Origin: Tachypleus tridentatus
Taxonomy: Eukaryota; Arthropoda; Merostomata; Xiphosura; Limulidae
Reading direction: 5' to 3'
Assembly (NCBI RefSeq): GCF_004210375.1
Contig: NC_134830.1
Location: forward strand, 167,593,874 to 167,657,873
Length of the DNA stretch: 64,000 nucleotides
The notes beneath the pieces were generated by a model. It had not been told where the DNA came from and made no database searches. It worked only from the letters and a program-made list of their open reading frames with translations. Each line of letters starts with the position of its first letter. Position 1 is the stretch's first letter. Positions 9,740 to 21,699 of this stretch are shown piece by piece. The position numbers and the translations under genes are program-made.

Positions 9740-11345
9740 CGCGCACTCATCTTTTTAATGAGGCAAGCTAACAAAACAGCCATATATAAATATTATAAAT
9801 GAACGGCTGCAGTAGCACCATAGTTTGCATACATGCTGAGGGTGTGCACCTTGGTATTATTTATGTTAGCCATGTGCACATGCGCATCCTTTTAATGAGG
9901 CAAGTTAGCGAAAAACCACATACACAAGAATGTGTGACCACCGTAGCTCCTATAACAAAGAACATAGAAACCTGAGCAGTTGAGTATTATTATTTATCCT
10001 CCTGAATGTTTAATGAAGCAAACTAGAGAAAAACCACATAGATACGAAGTGATATCTTGCATTACAAATATAAATCACACTCATACAGAGAGAAACCGAA
10101 ATGGGTGCACGTATTTTTATGAGGCAACCTAGCGGAAAACCACATAGGAAAGAAGTGTGGGCAATGTACCCAAGGCATTGATATATAATTAAAATTTTCT
10201 GATGTAATATCAAGTCAAGAAGGATCAATATCAGCAGAACCTTTTCGATGTACCAATGGTACCTGTTTAGTTACCAAGCCAGTGAAAAGTTATTTTCCTC
10301 AACAATAACAGAAACGACTTTTTTGTGTAACGCTTAGTTGTTTTTCTCTTTTGCTTTGAAAATAATTATTATAATGTGTCTTTTAACAATATCTATACTA
10401 AGTGTTTGGTACACAAGTGAAACTTAGCTGTGTAATACTGAATATAATTTATCTTAATAACATCAGTACGAATTATCGACTTATTACAATATCATTTTAG
10501 TTTTGGTCACCAAATTAATATACGTTGGTGTCTTTTAACATCACGATGTAGTGAAGCTATACTGTCTTAAAAAATGTATCAAACATCAGTTAATGATGTA
10601 TTTACTTATATTACTAATATAAATCACAGACAGATACACACTAATGTGCGCGCTTATGGCCTGCACTTTTTTATGAGGCAAGCTAGCAAAAAACCCATAG
10701 AAAAGAAGCTTTTTAATATCTAATTGTTTCTTATTAAAATAAAAAGTAATTGCATTTTCATAACAATGCGTTCTAAGAGCTCCCCAATAGCACAGCAATA
10801 TATTTCCAGGCTTACAACGCTATAAACCGGGTTTTGATACGTGTCGTGGGCAGAGCAAAGATAGCTCATTGTGTTATTTTTTTGCTTAAATTCAACCAAC
10901 CAAAAGCGTTCCAATAGTGAGTTTTATGTCGTGTCGCTTAGCAACGCATGTATATAGGTTATACTTTTATACTAAAATGAGTTTAAAATATCAACCTAGA
11001 TAGCCCGAGCAAAGCCGGGTACTTTTGCGTGTTCGCATGCGCATCTTTTGATGCGAAAACCTATATAGAGCAGAAATGAAAACGCTATAGCTCTAACAAT
11101 TAGTAAGACAATGAAGAATATAGATCTGAATGTCAAGTGGTGAGTAATACAATAAAGAATAGAGATCTGGGTGTCAAGTGGTGGGTAACACAATGAAATA
11201 TAGAATTGGGTGTCAAATAATTAGCAAGACGATGAAGAATAGAAGTCTGAAATTTTGCTCCCATGCTAAGTGGACCCTGTGGATGTCCATCTGAATATTA
11301 CTTATCTACGTGTGTATTCGCATGTGCGTCTTTTTAATGACATAG
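9740..11345. repeat. Dispersed degenerate repeat, TTTTTAATGAGGCAAGC type
   Basis: A block with a GCGC/GTGCGCAT motif, TTTTTAATGAGGCAAGCTAGC and AAAACCACATA recurs near 9755, 9885, 10005, 10110, 10655, 11030 and 11310. At 11095-11240 a roughly 48-bp unit with GAATATAGATCTGAATGTCA repeats about three times. I see no coding content; the open frames here follow the repeats. Confidence 0.55.
10780..10900 (+). mobile_element. Old CACAGCGG-type tRNA-SINE
   Basis: Diverged copy: CCCCAATAGCACAGCA, then TTACAACGCTATAAACCGGG with a GTTTTGATAC B-box remnant and a GGGCAGAGC body. Confidence 0.6.
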
Positions 11346-11782
11346 GAAATAGATCCTTAATACATAACAATTTCTAGTATATGTACATATATAAAGCCAT
11401 TGCGTTTTGGTAACAATATGTTCCAACAATATTATTATGTTCAGCAACATAAACATATCGGTTACTCTTTTTTTTTCTAAAATGCGTTCAGAATTCACCA
11501 TAATAACCCGAGCGACGCTGAGTACTTTCGTTTGTAATTAATAAAACGAAAAGTGAAACGAATAGAAAAGTTTTAGATTATCCAAAATAAAAATCAAAGA
11601 TAATATTAAATATTATTTTGTGAACGTTTAGAATTAAAATACATTTTTTATATTTCCCAAAAAGATTACAAAAATTCTTTTCCAAAATGCAACAGCCTAT
11701 AGTCTAGAAATTCTTGTTAATATAGCATATCTTTTTCCGGATTGAGGACTACATAGGTCAGTATGATTTTATAACTGTCGAT

Positions 11783-12055
11783 TGTTTTTTTTTAATTTCG
11801 CACAAAGCTACTCGAGGGCTATCCGTGCTAGCCGTCCCTAATTTAGCAGTGTAAGACTAGAGGGAAGGCAGCTAGTCATCACCACCCACCGCCAACTCTT
11901 GGGCTACTCTTTTATCAACGAATAGTGGGATTGACCGTAACATTATAACGCCCCCACGGCTGGGAGGGCGAACATGTTTGGCGCGACGGGGATGCGAACT
12001 CGCGACCCTCAGATTACGAGTCGCACGCCTTAATACGCTTGGCCATGCCGGGGCC
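11783..12055 (-). mobile_element. SINE, Lys-tRNA-like family, full length
   Basis: Minus-oriented, well preserved from tail through the GGCCATGCCGGG head. Confidence 0.9.
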
Positions 12056-12239
12056 CATAACTGTTGAATGGAAGGTGAAATAGTAATTTAACATTTCACG
12101 TACATCCAGTCGTAAACTGTCACTTTGCACAAAATATTCACGTTGAGCAAGGTTTCAATTTTTCACAAAAGCAACAACGTGTTCGCTTTTTTTTTTATTA
12201 AATATATTTTCAAGTATGTGTGTCAGTGTTGCCAATAGT

Positions 12240-12505
12240 TGGAGGACCTCATACCAACTTGTTTACTTGTTTCAGAACATTTTCGACAAGTTACCCATTC
12301 CTAATTGTCAACGATTGACTAAAGGGAATGGAACTAGTTAACAACATGTACTTACAATGTTTGGGTTACTCTTCTCTATCGAATAATGATCACTCTTATA
12401 ATGCACCCAAGACCTTAAAGTGTTATGAAGACTTGTGCGACATCAGCCAAAGAATCTGGATTCATTGAATTTATATTCTTAACATTTTAGCCAATCAGCC
12501 AGAGC
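12240..12505 (-). mobile_element. Very old Lys-tRNA-like SINE
   Basis: The order of conserved blocks is still visible (CATTCCTAATTG, GACTAAAGGGAATGG, GGGTTACTCTT, ATCGAATAATGATC, ATAATGCACCCAAGACC) but few blocks are intact. Confidence 0.5.
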
Positions 12506-12509
12506 TCTC

Positions 12510-14470
12510 TCAACATTGTATGCTAATAACAAAAGAAATACGATACCAGTAACTAGTTGTTTAAACTCTCAATTTATCTCTGGATTGCATAGTCACGAAG
12601 TTTCTGTTGTAAACTAAATATACTCTATTGGGATAGCCATGAAAAATCCGGTTACAATGCACCGACTTTAAGAACACCTAGTGAGTGAATGTAACATGGT
12701 AGATGACTAACAACTGTTGAAATACTTTATGAATAATTTTCCTAGGAAACCACTTACTAGGTTAAGTGAGGAATGAATATATCTCCAAACAACGTACGAG
12801 AGACACTTTATTCTTTGAGCGTAAACCATAGAAAGAAATTCTGATGACGTCAACAATAAATTATTAGTGCAAAAACTCTCCTTGGTTTAATTTTTAAAAC
12901 TCGATACCTAAGCTTAATGTAGTGTTAAAATTAGGATTTAGAGATTAGTAATTATTTTAAAATAGGGTTAATCTCGACAGCAATAGTAATAATGATAATA
13001 TTAATATTTTTGACGAATTAGTTTGTATACCGACTGTATTTTTAAATATAGTGGAAGTGCTCGTCACTTTTCTGAATATTGACCATCAAATCACCTCTTT
13101 TTTGTTAAATGTAAGAAATTATTTAGCTTTCCTTTTTACAGTCTTTGTTACACTATAGTTCAAGTCGATGTTAGATGTTTTGTTGAATAAGATCACTCAA
13201 GAAATGTAATTGACAAATATATGAAATATTATCTTTAACAAATTATGTTTTACCTCTCCATTAAAATACAAGAACCCAAAACTGTAATTAACTTGTAGTT
13301 TGTTAAACAGAATATTTTTTTAAGATTCAAGGAAAACTTTTGAAGACATGCTCAAACCACCCAAGTACTGTCATCTGGTAGAAAAAAAACAACACTTCCC
13401 ACAGCTGGTCACCACTTGTTTAAATTATGATAAAGAATTAAGATGGAATAGCTATCGCGTTTTTTTATTCATACGCCCATTGTCTTCTACGTATTTTTCT
13501 TGAACTAACCCTTATTTGTGCACACAGTGAAGTGATTTAATTAGAAAGACGTACGTTATTTACGATCGAAAGTAGTACAAAGTAAGAAGAATGGTTTAAT
13601 TAGTGCAATAAGACTGGAAATGCCATACATTTATCACGTGGTTGTTAAACACACTAATGAACTGAGAATACCTCATTACTTACAAAAGAGCAGGGTTAAA
13701 TAATTCACAATTTTGCTCAGTCTATAAAGGCCTAAGTAGTTAGTTTCCAAACAACGACCGGAGTATATTATAGTATCAAAACATCTCCCCAAATGTATGG
13801 GCCATGTTATTTCGGTTATTGTTCGTAGCATACAAAAAACTCTGAGCAAAGTATCCTTAAGCTAATAGTTCGACTTTATTTTTTGCAAACACTAACACGA
13901 CAGTACAATCAATTCAAATACATCAATGTTAATTTTGCTTAATAGCTGTTTTAGGAAGACAATTATCTATGTATATTATTCACTGCTGGAACAAAAATGT
14001 CGTAATATATTAGAAGGGGATGGATAGATGGCAAATACGTTTTAAACGAAAGGTACTACATCTTTATAAGACATCATGCTTAAGGGAGTATACTAAAATT
14101 ACCCCTATTTCAACATATACTTCTTAAGCATGTTAACAAATAACGTAAATATATTTACATTGAATTTATCAATACATTTTCTACACAGCATTGTATCGGG
14201 GTTATGCCTTCACAAAATAAACGTAATATTATTACATTAAATATAATCTTAACTTTGGTCAGAGGTATTTCTGAGCACAAACATTTTGGAACCATAATTT
14301 CTTTCCTTGTTTTCTCCGAAAATAAACTATTTATTAATACAATCTTTCACAAACTATATACAAAGAAGAAAGTTAAAACATTTTGGAAAAAAAATGATTA
14401 ACTGGTTCGCTTGATAAGCACGTAATTATTACGTTCTCCTTTGTAGCTTAGAAACGAATATGTTCACAAC
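12510..14470. other. AT-rich DNA, no recognisable feature
   Basis: No splice-bounded exon, transposon motif or tandem array that I could defend. Around 13320-13490 a short plus-strand open frame follows a TTTTTTTAAG sequence, but its product resembles nothing I know. Confidence 0.5.
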
Positions 14471-14473
14471 CAA

Positions 14474-14910
14474 CTACCATTTGTAGTTTTTAAACGAATA
14501 TGTCATCAGTAAAACATCAATGGTAATTTTATAGTTTTGACACGGATATGTCTTCAGTAAAACATCAATGGTAATTTTATAGTTTTGACACGGATATGTC
14601 CTCAATAAAACATCAATGGTAATTTTATAGTTTTGACACGGATATGTCTTCAATAAAACATCAATGGTAATTTTATAGTTTTGACACGGATATGACATGG
14701 ATATGTCCTCAGTAAAACATCAATGGTAATTTTATAGTTTTGACACGGATATGTCTTCAATAAAACATCAATGGTAATTTTATAGTTTTGACACGGATAT
14801 GTCTTCAATAAAACATCAATGGTAATTTTATAGTTTTGACACGGATATGTCTTCAGTAAAACATCAATGGTAATTTTATAGTTTTGACACGGATATGTCC
14901 TCAATAAATA
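14474..14910. repeat. 48-bp minisatellite, about 9 copies
   Basis: Units of 48 bp start CACGGATATGTCTTCAGTAA and repeat with few changes (starts at 14541, 14589, 14637, 14685, 14744, 14792, 14840, 14888). One junction at about 14690-14705 carries an extra 11 bases. Because 48 is divisible by three, minus-strand open frames of 16-residue repeats cross it; these are by-products, not evidence of a gene. Confidence 0.95.
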
Positions 14911-15601
14911 GCCAATGACCAGTTTGCAGCATACACACGAATACGACCAAAGCAAACAGTTAAAATAATATCCAAATTTTTCTCCTCTGAGCTTCTCAGA
15001 AGCCTACTTCAGTTAAGGTTATAAGAAATGTCATCTTCTCTTTTACAATTTTTTGGTATAACGATATTGTTGAGTTGAACTCTTAAAAACATATTGTTTG
15101 AGATTTTTACGAAGAAAGCAATTTCTAAATCATATCCTTTTCCAGGAATACACATGAGCATATTTCTACACTAAAAATTATTTGTCATTGAAAAAGCATT
15201 CTACACTCACATATGAATGAGTGTGGAAAGTAAACTATACCCAGTAGAGGAGGAACTGTTATGACACGGAACGTATTACATGAGACTTGACTAATAGTGA
15301 CGCAACAAAGAATCTTCACTGAGGATCCATGGTGTGATTTCTGGTGGGCAGTAACGTATAAAAATATTCCATCTAAAACAACTCCGCAATTTGATTTAAT
15401 GTTTGTTCGTTTGTTTTTTCCTAGAGCTGTTTAATGAGATCCCTCAGTCACGATATCAGTACCTGTGGAATTTTGGGTAAATAATACCTGGGAATTCCTT
15501 TTATAGATAAAAGCTGTGCAACATATAACACTGGCACAAATAAAGAATTTGGGCAAAGGTTCACACTTCTATTTTTATAAAGTAACAACTTAACCAGATA
15601 T

Positions 15602-15820
15602 TTGTTTGTTTGTTTGTTTGTTTTGAATTTCGCACAAAGCTACTCGAGGGCTATCTGTGCTAGCCGTCCCTAATTTAGCAGTGTAAGACTAGAGGAAAGG
15701 CAGCTAGTCATCACCACCCACTGTCAACTCTTGGGCTACTCTTTTTACCAACGAATAGTGGGATTGACCGTCACATTATAATGCCCCCACGGCTGAAAGG
15801 GTGAGCATGTTTGGTGCGAA
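15602..15820 (-). mobile_element. SINE, Lys-tRNA-like family, head missing
   Basis: A (GTTT)n tail and intact body end at TTTGGTGCGA; the tRNA-like head is absent, unlike ordinary 5' truncation elsewhere where part of the head remains. Confidence 0.85.
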
Positions 15821-16421
15821 CTTAACAACACAAGACTGCTGAATGTTTAGACATCTATTTTGGACAATATTTTATCTATGAACAACAATATAAAGCTGCA
15901 GTTATTTCTTATCTCTTACTTTTAAACATTTTTGCATATTCAATAAGATTTTATCATAGCTATATAGATTATTTTTTACGTAAAGCCCGTAATATATGTC
16001 ATACTCAGATATTTCATATTTAAAAATATAATACAGTTTTAAATATATTTTGACTCATAATAACATTTATATCGATTACATGTTACAAAAGGATATAAGT
16101 AGAACACTGCCTCATTTTTAATCTTTCTTATATGCAAATTTTTTAAAACTTCATCGATTTCTGTTGAATATCATCTTCAAAAAGTAAATTTCGAACTTAT
16201 TTGTAATCTATACTATTTCTTAACTTCACTGAGTATCTTCAGTGAAGATACTGGGTAATGAAGTTGTCTTTCTATAACGTAAACATTTTTATTACTCACA
16301 ACGCAGTAGTTGCTGTCAACTCCTTTTTAGCGCATGTCACCTGAATGTGTATTTCACGGGCTACACTCCATGAGAAAAATTTCATATTATTTTAATATTA
16401 AAAAACAACAACATGAAAACA

Positions 16422-16870
16422 TGTAGCAATGACAGAAGAGAAGGCACTATATGATAAGCTAGTGTAATATCAACCAGTGATATTACTGTAGCAATGACAG
16501 TAGAAGAAGGCACTATATGATAAGCTAGTGTAATATCAACCAGTGATATTACTGTAGCAATGACAGAAGAGAAGGCACTATATGATAAGCTAGTGTAATA
16601 TCAACCAGTGATATTACTGTAGCAATGACAGTAGAAGAAGGCACTATATGATAAGCTACTGTAATATTGATATTTGTGGTCTTATTTCAGTGACGACAGT
16701 GCAATAAGGTACTATATGATTTTTACTACGACAACAATAACATCAACCCGTTTGATTTTAGTGTATGGACAACAGTAGAAAAAGACATTATATGATAAAG
16801 TACTGTATTTGTGATATTATTGTAGTGGTGGTAACGGAAGAAGCTGCTATATGATATGTTATTGTAAGTA
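16422..16870. repeat. 65/66-bp tandem repeat with alternating subunits
   Basis: Four clean units start TGTAGCAATGACAG at 16422, 16487, 16553 and 16618. They alternate between a form with GACAGAAGAGAAGG and one with GACAGTAGAAGAAGG, i.e. a 131-bp higher-order unit repeated twice. Decayed relatives (cactatatgat blocks) continue to about 16870. Confidence 0.88.
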
Positions 16871-17228
16871 CATAGTACTTTGAGCTTCTGAAAGCTGTTA
16901 CATTAACAGAGAAATTCGTATGAATCTTTTCAGCTTTTATTTTTCAATAATGTAATTCTATAATTTGTTATAGTGGGAACTAACGTATTACACTTTGTTT
17001 TGAAATGTTCTAATAAAGTCTAAGAGGGGTTTGAACCCCATGATCCTGTTTGTGTAGCAGATTTTACAGATCCGTATACTGTGTCCTAGCGAGATGTGCG
17101 TGCTCAGATGTTTACAATAAAATAAATGTTGCGAAATGTACGCCTTCCTCTACGTTTCTGTTTTCTATTGTTGTTACATTTATAGAAAAAGAAAGGCGAA
17201 TTTTTTTTTTTGTTAACTTGACAACAAC

Positions 17229-17464
17229 TTAATTACTATCTGTCTCTCGATCTTGTCCAGTCATTGTTTGAAGCATTCGGAATGACCGAGAAGGGATCTT
17301 TCCTCCAGTGTACTTTTTTGGTTCCGGTTCACTAGGAAGTTGCGACGCGGGTACTTCGGGTCGAGGGAAGTGTTTTGGAGGCAACGGCTGTTGAGGGTCA
17401 AACACATGGGCCTGACTTTTCGGAGTCTTTCTATTAAGTTGTAACTCAGACGAAAGCTGAGATC
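17229..17464 (-). CDS. Terminal exon of a Zasp/LDB3 (PDZ-LIM) family protein
   Basis: This 236-nt exon follows acceptor TTTTATAG, enters in phase 1 and ends at TAA (17231-17229), giving 77 residues after the split codon. It is proline-, glutamine- and lysine-rich, with GC content above its surroundings. Near the end it carries KYTGG then IPSRSFRMLQTMTGQD. From memory, an S-R-S-F-R-x-L-x-x-M-T-G segment occurs in LDB3/ZASP-like and PDLIM proteins of the muscle Z-disc; family assignment rests on that motif. PDZ, ZM and LIM parts are not in this exon. An upstream exon at 29422-29589 ends in the required phase 1. A shorter isoform ending without LIM domains is possible. Confidence 0.65.
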
Positions 17465-17701
17465 CTATAAAATACGGATAAAAGAGCTGTTTATATCCTA
17501 TTGTATATATATATAAACTATCTTAGAATTATTATATTCTCACTTCTTAAATAATAAAAGTATAATGAAATAATATAAACAAAATATTTTTATATGTTTT
17601 CGGTTATTATATTGTAATTTTGATAATAATTATAGAAAACTGTTGGTACTGAAGCAGGAATAATTCTTAATTCGACTCTGACAAACTGTATAATATATGT
17701 G

Positions 17702-17968
17702 AGGGGCCTGGCATGGCCTAGCGCGTTAAGGCGTGCGCTTCGTAATCTGATGGTCGCGGGTTCGCGCCCGAATCGTGCCAAACATGCTCGCCCTCCCAGC
17801 CGTGGGGGCATTATAATGTTACGGTCAATCTCACCTTTCGTTGGTAAAAGAGTAGCCCAAGAGTTGGCGGTGGGTGGTGATGACTAGCTGTCTTCCCTTG
17901 CTAAATTAGAGACGACTAGCGCAGATAGCTCTCATGTAGCTTTGTGCGAAATTCCAAAACAAACAAAC
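17702..17968 (+). mobile_element. SINE, Lys-tRNA-like family, full length
   Basis: Plus-oriented copy with GGCCTGGCATGGCC head, mutated B box (GGGTTCGCGCCCG) and complete body. Open frames on both strands here are SINE shadows. Confidence 0.88.
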
Positions 17969-17974
17969 AATATA

Positions 17975-18050
17975 TGTGAAGTTACATATGTCACAGTTAG
18001 GCTGATTATATATGAATTTACATATGTCACAATAAGGCTGGTTATATTAA
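17975..18050. repeat. Two copies of a roughly 37-bp unit
   Basis: ACATATGTCACAGTTAGGCTG and ACATATGTCACAATAAGGCTG flanks repeat once in tandem just after the SINE tail. Confidence 0.6.
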
Positions 18051-18177
18051 TTCTGGACTTCATTCACTATATAGCTTTAAATCAATTTCTGCACTGACCA
18101 AAAAGGTTCGTCTGTAGAAACATAAACCAAAGTTATAATTAAATATTACGATAAACTTTTCGTATTGCGAACCCACA

Positions 18178-18262
18178 TTGTAACAGTAAACAATGATTTA
18201 TCTTCTCTTTTAGAACCATATTTAACAGTAAACAATGATTTATCTTTTCACTGGGAGCCAAC
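18178..18262. repeat. Short direct repeat, about 43 bp, two copies
   Basis: AACAGTAAACAATGATTTAT followed by CTTCTCTTTT or CTTTTCACTG appears twice in succession; it makes the plus-strand open frame here look repetitive. Confidence 0.6.
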
Positions 18263-18524
18263 TATTTATCTTAACTCTTATACAAAAAGCCTTACCTTTA
18301 ATGCCATAAATCATCAGCTTTTACAAGGCCTAATGCAGCCAAAGATATATTTATAGAAGATAAATATGTTTACGTTACAATTATACGAACGGTATGTTAA
18401 TATACAATAATTGTTTAAAACCGTAACTGAATGAAATATATTATTGGGAATAAACAAATTGAAAACTATAATTTTTTCCAGACCTCTCAGCATCTAGGGT
18501 TGACTAGGTTAGGGGTGTATGTGT

Positions 18525-18640
18525 CTTTCTTATAGCAAAACCACATCCAGCCATCTGCTGACCCCACCGAGGGGAATCGAAACCCTAATTTTAGGCTTGT
18601 AAATACATAAACTTTCCGCTGTACTACTGGGGGGGGCAAC
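18525..18640 (-). mobile_element. SINE, GTACAGCGGTAAG family
   Basis: Minus-oriented copy: TTTCTTATAGCAAAACCACAT body, GAGGGGAATCGAAACCC B box and TTTCCGCTGTACTACTGG head. Confidence 0.75.
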
Positions 18641-18708
18641 TAGATTAATAGTTTTTACTTCATCCATAAATTCATTGTTTGCAACAAAACAAAACAAAAT
18701 AATTGAAT

Positions 18709-18778
18709 TAACCCTTAAACAGCGGGAATGTTGTAGGTAGCATCATTAATTGATGATAGGCCCCATTTAAGGGTTAAA
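18709..18778. repeat. Short palindromic element
   Basis: Twelve-base inverted ends TTAACCCTTAAA / TTTAAGGGTTAA enclose about 46 bases, with an internal ATCATTAATTGAT dyad. It could be a tiny MITE or a hairpin; no target duplication is evident. Confidence 0.5.
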
Positions 18779-19184
18779 TGTTTGTCGGCCAAAGGGGTTG
18801 TGGCAGATAAATAATTGATCTTAAACGTTGTTTTTACACACGCGTTACTTGAAATGCTTAATACGTTGAATAAGGGAATTCTGATGAGGCCATGTGCCAT
18901 GAAATATCATCTTATCACTGACTCTGGAAGCAAACATGTTTGTTCTTATCATGAATAATTCCATCTTATCCTTTTAACATACGAAATTGCACTTTTTACC
19001 AGGTGAACCATGCCAATACAATCACGTAACCATTACAATTCATATCATATCTCATGAAAAAACCTGGGATTAGGTTTTTTTTTAAGTTTGCTTGTATGTT
19101 TACTTCATAACAGAGAAGTTCAAAATGAAAATAAACAAACTAAAACTGCTGTTTATAAAAATCAAAATCGATAACAACATTTAA

Positions 19185-19450
19185 CGTGGCCCGGCATGGC
19201 CCGGTAGTTAAGGCACTCGACTCGTAATCTGAGGGTTGTGAGTTCGAATCTCCGTCACAGTAAACATGCTCGCCCTTTCAACAGTGCGAGCGTTATAATG
19301 TGACGGTCAATCCACTATTCGTTGATAAAAGAGTAGCCCAAGAGTTGGCGGTGGGTGGTGATGACTAGCTGTCTTCCCTCTAGTCTTACCTTGCTAAATT
19401 AGAGACGACTAGCGCAGATAGCTCTCATGTAGCTTTGCGCGAAATTCAAA
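19185..19450 (+). mobile_element. SINE, Lys-tRNA-like family, full length
   Basis: Complete plus copy with a GGCCCGGCATGGCCCGG head, B box GAGTTCGAATCTCC and body; one G is missing in the AATCCCACTATTCG block. Confidence 0.9.
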
Positions 19451-19605
19451 ACGTTTCATTTCAGAGTTAGGTTTTCATATTGTAGAGTACCAGACAACCA
19501 CAAGTAAATACCGTAGAAGTAGCTTATATTTTTGTTAGTTTTTGGCTTTGTTATTATATCATATGTTTTCAGAAATTAAAATCGTATTAGATTCATTCAG
19601 TAAAG

Positions 19606-19730
19606 CCCCCAGTGGCACAGCGGTATGTCTGTAGATTATCCCACGCTAGAAAACGGGTTTCGATACCCATGGTGCGCAAGACACATATAGCCTATTCTGT
19701 AGCTTTATGCTGAACTTCAAACAACAATAT
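19606..19730 (+). mobile_element. SINE, CACAGCGG family
   Basis: CCCCCAGTGGCACAGCGGTA head, B box GGTTTCGATACCC, body ending in CTTTATGCTGAACTTCAAAC. A separate tRNA-derived family from the dominant one. Confidence 0.82.
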
Positions 19731-19829
19731 TTATTAAACTTCGTAGCTGACATCAAAAATTTGGGCTATTTTTACCGCTACAAACAATAAGCTTGTCTAT
19801 CTAGTTTGATATCGTTCGTCTTGAATTTA

Positions 19830-20720
19830 CCCAGACAACAATAAGTGGTTCTACCTAATTTGTAAAACATTCTTATTTAAATTTCCTAACCAATAACAAG
19901 TGTCTACTTAGTTTGAAAACATTCTTCTAGATTTTTCCTAATCATCAATAATAACGTTTACATGATTAGAGAACATTCTCTTGAATATTTCAAACCAATA
20001 ATGAGTGTGTCTACTTAGTTTCAGAACATTCTTCTATAAATATCTTAACCTACAATATGGGTTTCGTTTGTGAAATTCTTTATAATTACCAAACTTAGTA
20101 AAACGTCAAAGTAAATTACATCTTTACGTAGTTTGTATAACAATTTAAATTTCTTAGATTACAATAACAAAGTTAACCTGGTTTGAGAATATTTTTCTTC
20201 AATATTTATATCCTACAATAAGCATGTTTTCGCAAAAGCCGAGAATGTGTACGTAAAATATATCGCTTTATATAGGTTAAACAGAGTGTACTCAAAACGT
20301 AATAGGCGTGAACATACATAAAACAGAGTATCAAGGCCTACGACGTTTGATTATACATAAAACAAAGTGTGTTTAAAACGAAACACATTTTACATACTTA
20401 AAACACTGTATTCAAAACAAACAAACAAACCTGAATATGTATTACAAAGATCATGCTTAAAGTAACAAATTTTAACATGCTTAAAATAGTGTCCCCAAAA
20501 CTAAACAAATTTGAATATACGTAAAACTTAATGTGCTTCAAATCTCCTAAGTTTTATCTATATACAAAGCAGAGTGTGGTTAAAACCAAACACATTTTAA
20601 TATACTTGAAATAGTGTATTCAAAACCTAGCATATTTTAATATAACTAAACTAATGTGTTCATAACCTAACAAATCTGAACCTATGTAAAATAATATTCT
20701 TAAAACCTTCGAAAACTTTT
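19830..20720. repeat. Degenerate tandem repeats
   Basis: From 19830 to 20220 diverged units of roughly 65-70 bp share TTTGAAAACATTCTTCTAGA-like and CCTAATCATCAATAA-like blocks. From 20260 to 20720 shorter units (about 48-55 bp) share ATACATAAAACAGAGTGT and AAAACCTAACACATTTTAAT-like blocks. No coding signal. Confidence 0.55.
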
Positions 20721-20888
20721 TAATGTACGTAAAGAGATAAAGCTTAATACCGAGCAACTAATTATCAAGCCTGGCTTTATTTTATAACTGACGAAAGCTT
20801 GTTATTTATTATTTACTTTCGACACCTAGCAACCAGTAAACCAACGAATAATGCTTATAAACAGGAATGGACAATAATAAACAAGAAT

Positions 20889-21022
20889 CTTAGGATAAGC
20901 ACTAATAACAAAGATACTTATCTTAGGATAAGCATTAATAACAGAGATACTTATCTTAGGATAAGCACTGATAACAGAGATACTTATCTAAGGATATGCA
21001 CTAATAACAAAAATACTTATCT
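20889..21022. repeat. 33-bp tandem repeat, 4 copies
   Basis: Units start CTTAGGATAAGCACTAATAA at 20889, 20922, 20955 and (CTAAGG variant) 20988. Since 33 is a multiple of three, a plus-strand frame with 11-residue repeats crosses it; I do not regard this as coding. Confidence 0.92.
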
Positions 21023-21699
21023 TCATTATTGCTCCCTGTCATTTCCTGCAGAAGTTTGAATGTGTAAGAAGGTATATTTCCTCCTTGGTAACGAGGTTCG
21101 ATGGCTGTTTCGTCAAGTGTTTCACACTCGGTACAATTTCTAAATAAGTAATAAAATTAAATAAATGATATTTAGTAGACTGAAAGACTGTCGATCATGT
21201 TACTGGTACTTGTATAAAGTCTAAAATATATTATTATTTTATAGTTGTGCAATAGTCTTGTATATTTATTTCCTATAATAAGGGCACTGTGTGTTGCTGT
21301 TGTAAAGTTTTGGATGTCAGAGCCTGTGAGGTGGCGAAAATATTCCCTGCATTTTAAGACTTGAGTGCATTCTGAGGGTGGCAGCCAACTCTTTAATGTA
21401 GATGGTAAATGGTAGAATGCTAATGACTGGGTGTCTTCCCTTTGGTCATTATTTGGTCAGAACTTGGGTAAACGTAAGACAACATTAACAGCTTTGCCGT
21501 AAACACGAAATATAATACGAACACATAGTATTTTCTTACATTAGGGATTTGGTCAAAGTAACGCCACCTATCTCGTAATCTGGAAAGAGCACTAGACATA
21601 CTTTTGTGTCTTGAATGTGAAAATTTTAAAGAACTGATTTCTGTGCCAATATCGAAATGCATTCGTTTTATAGAAAATGATTTCCTTTTCATCATTGGT

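Noticed and set aside
13320..13490. Plus-strand frame after TTTTTTTAAG
   Set aside because: All that supports it is one possible acceptor; no donor or homology.
14474..14955. Minus-strand open frames of 74 and 101 codons with 16-residue repeats
   Set aside because: They are products of a 48-bp minisatellite whose length is a multiple of three; the two frames merely shift at an 11-base irregularity. No start context, domain or splice signal.
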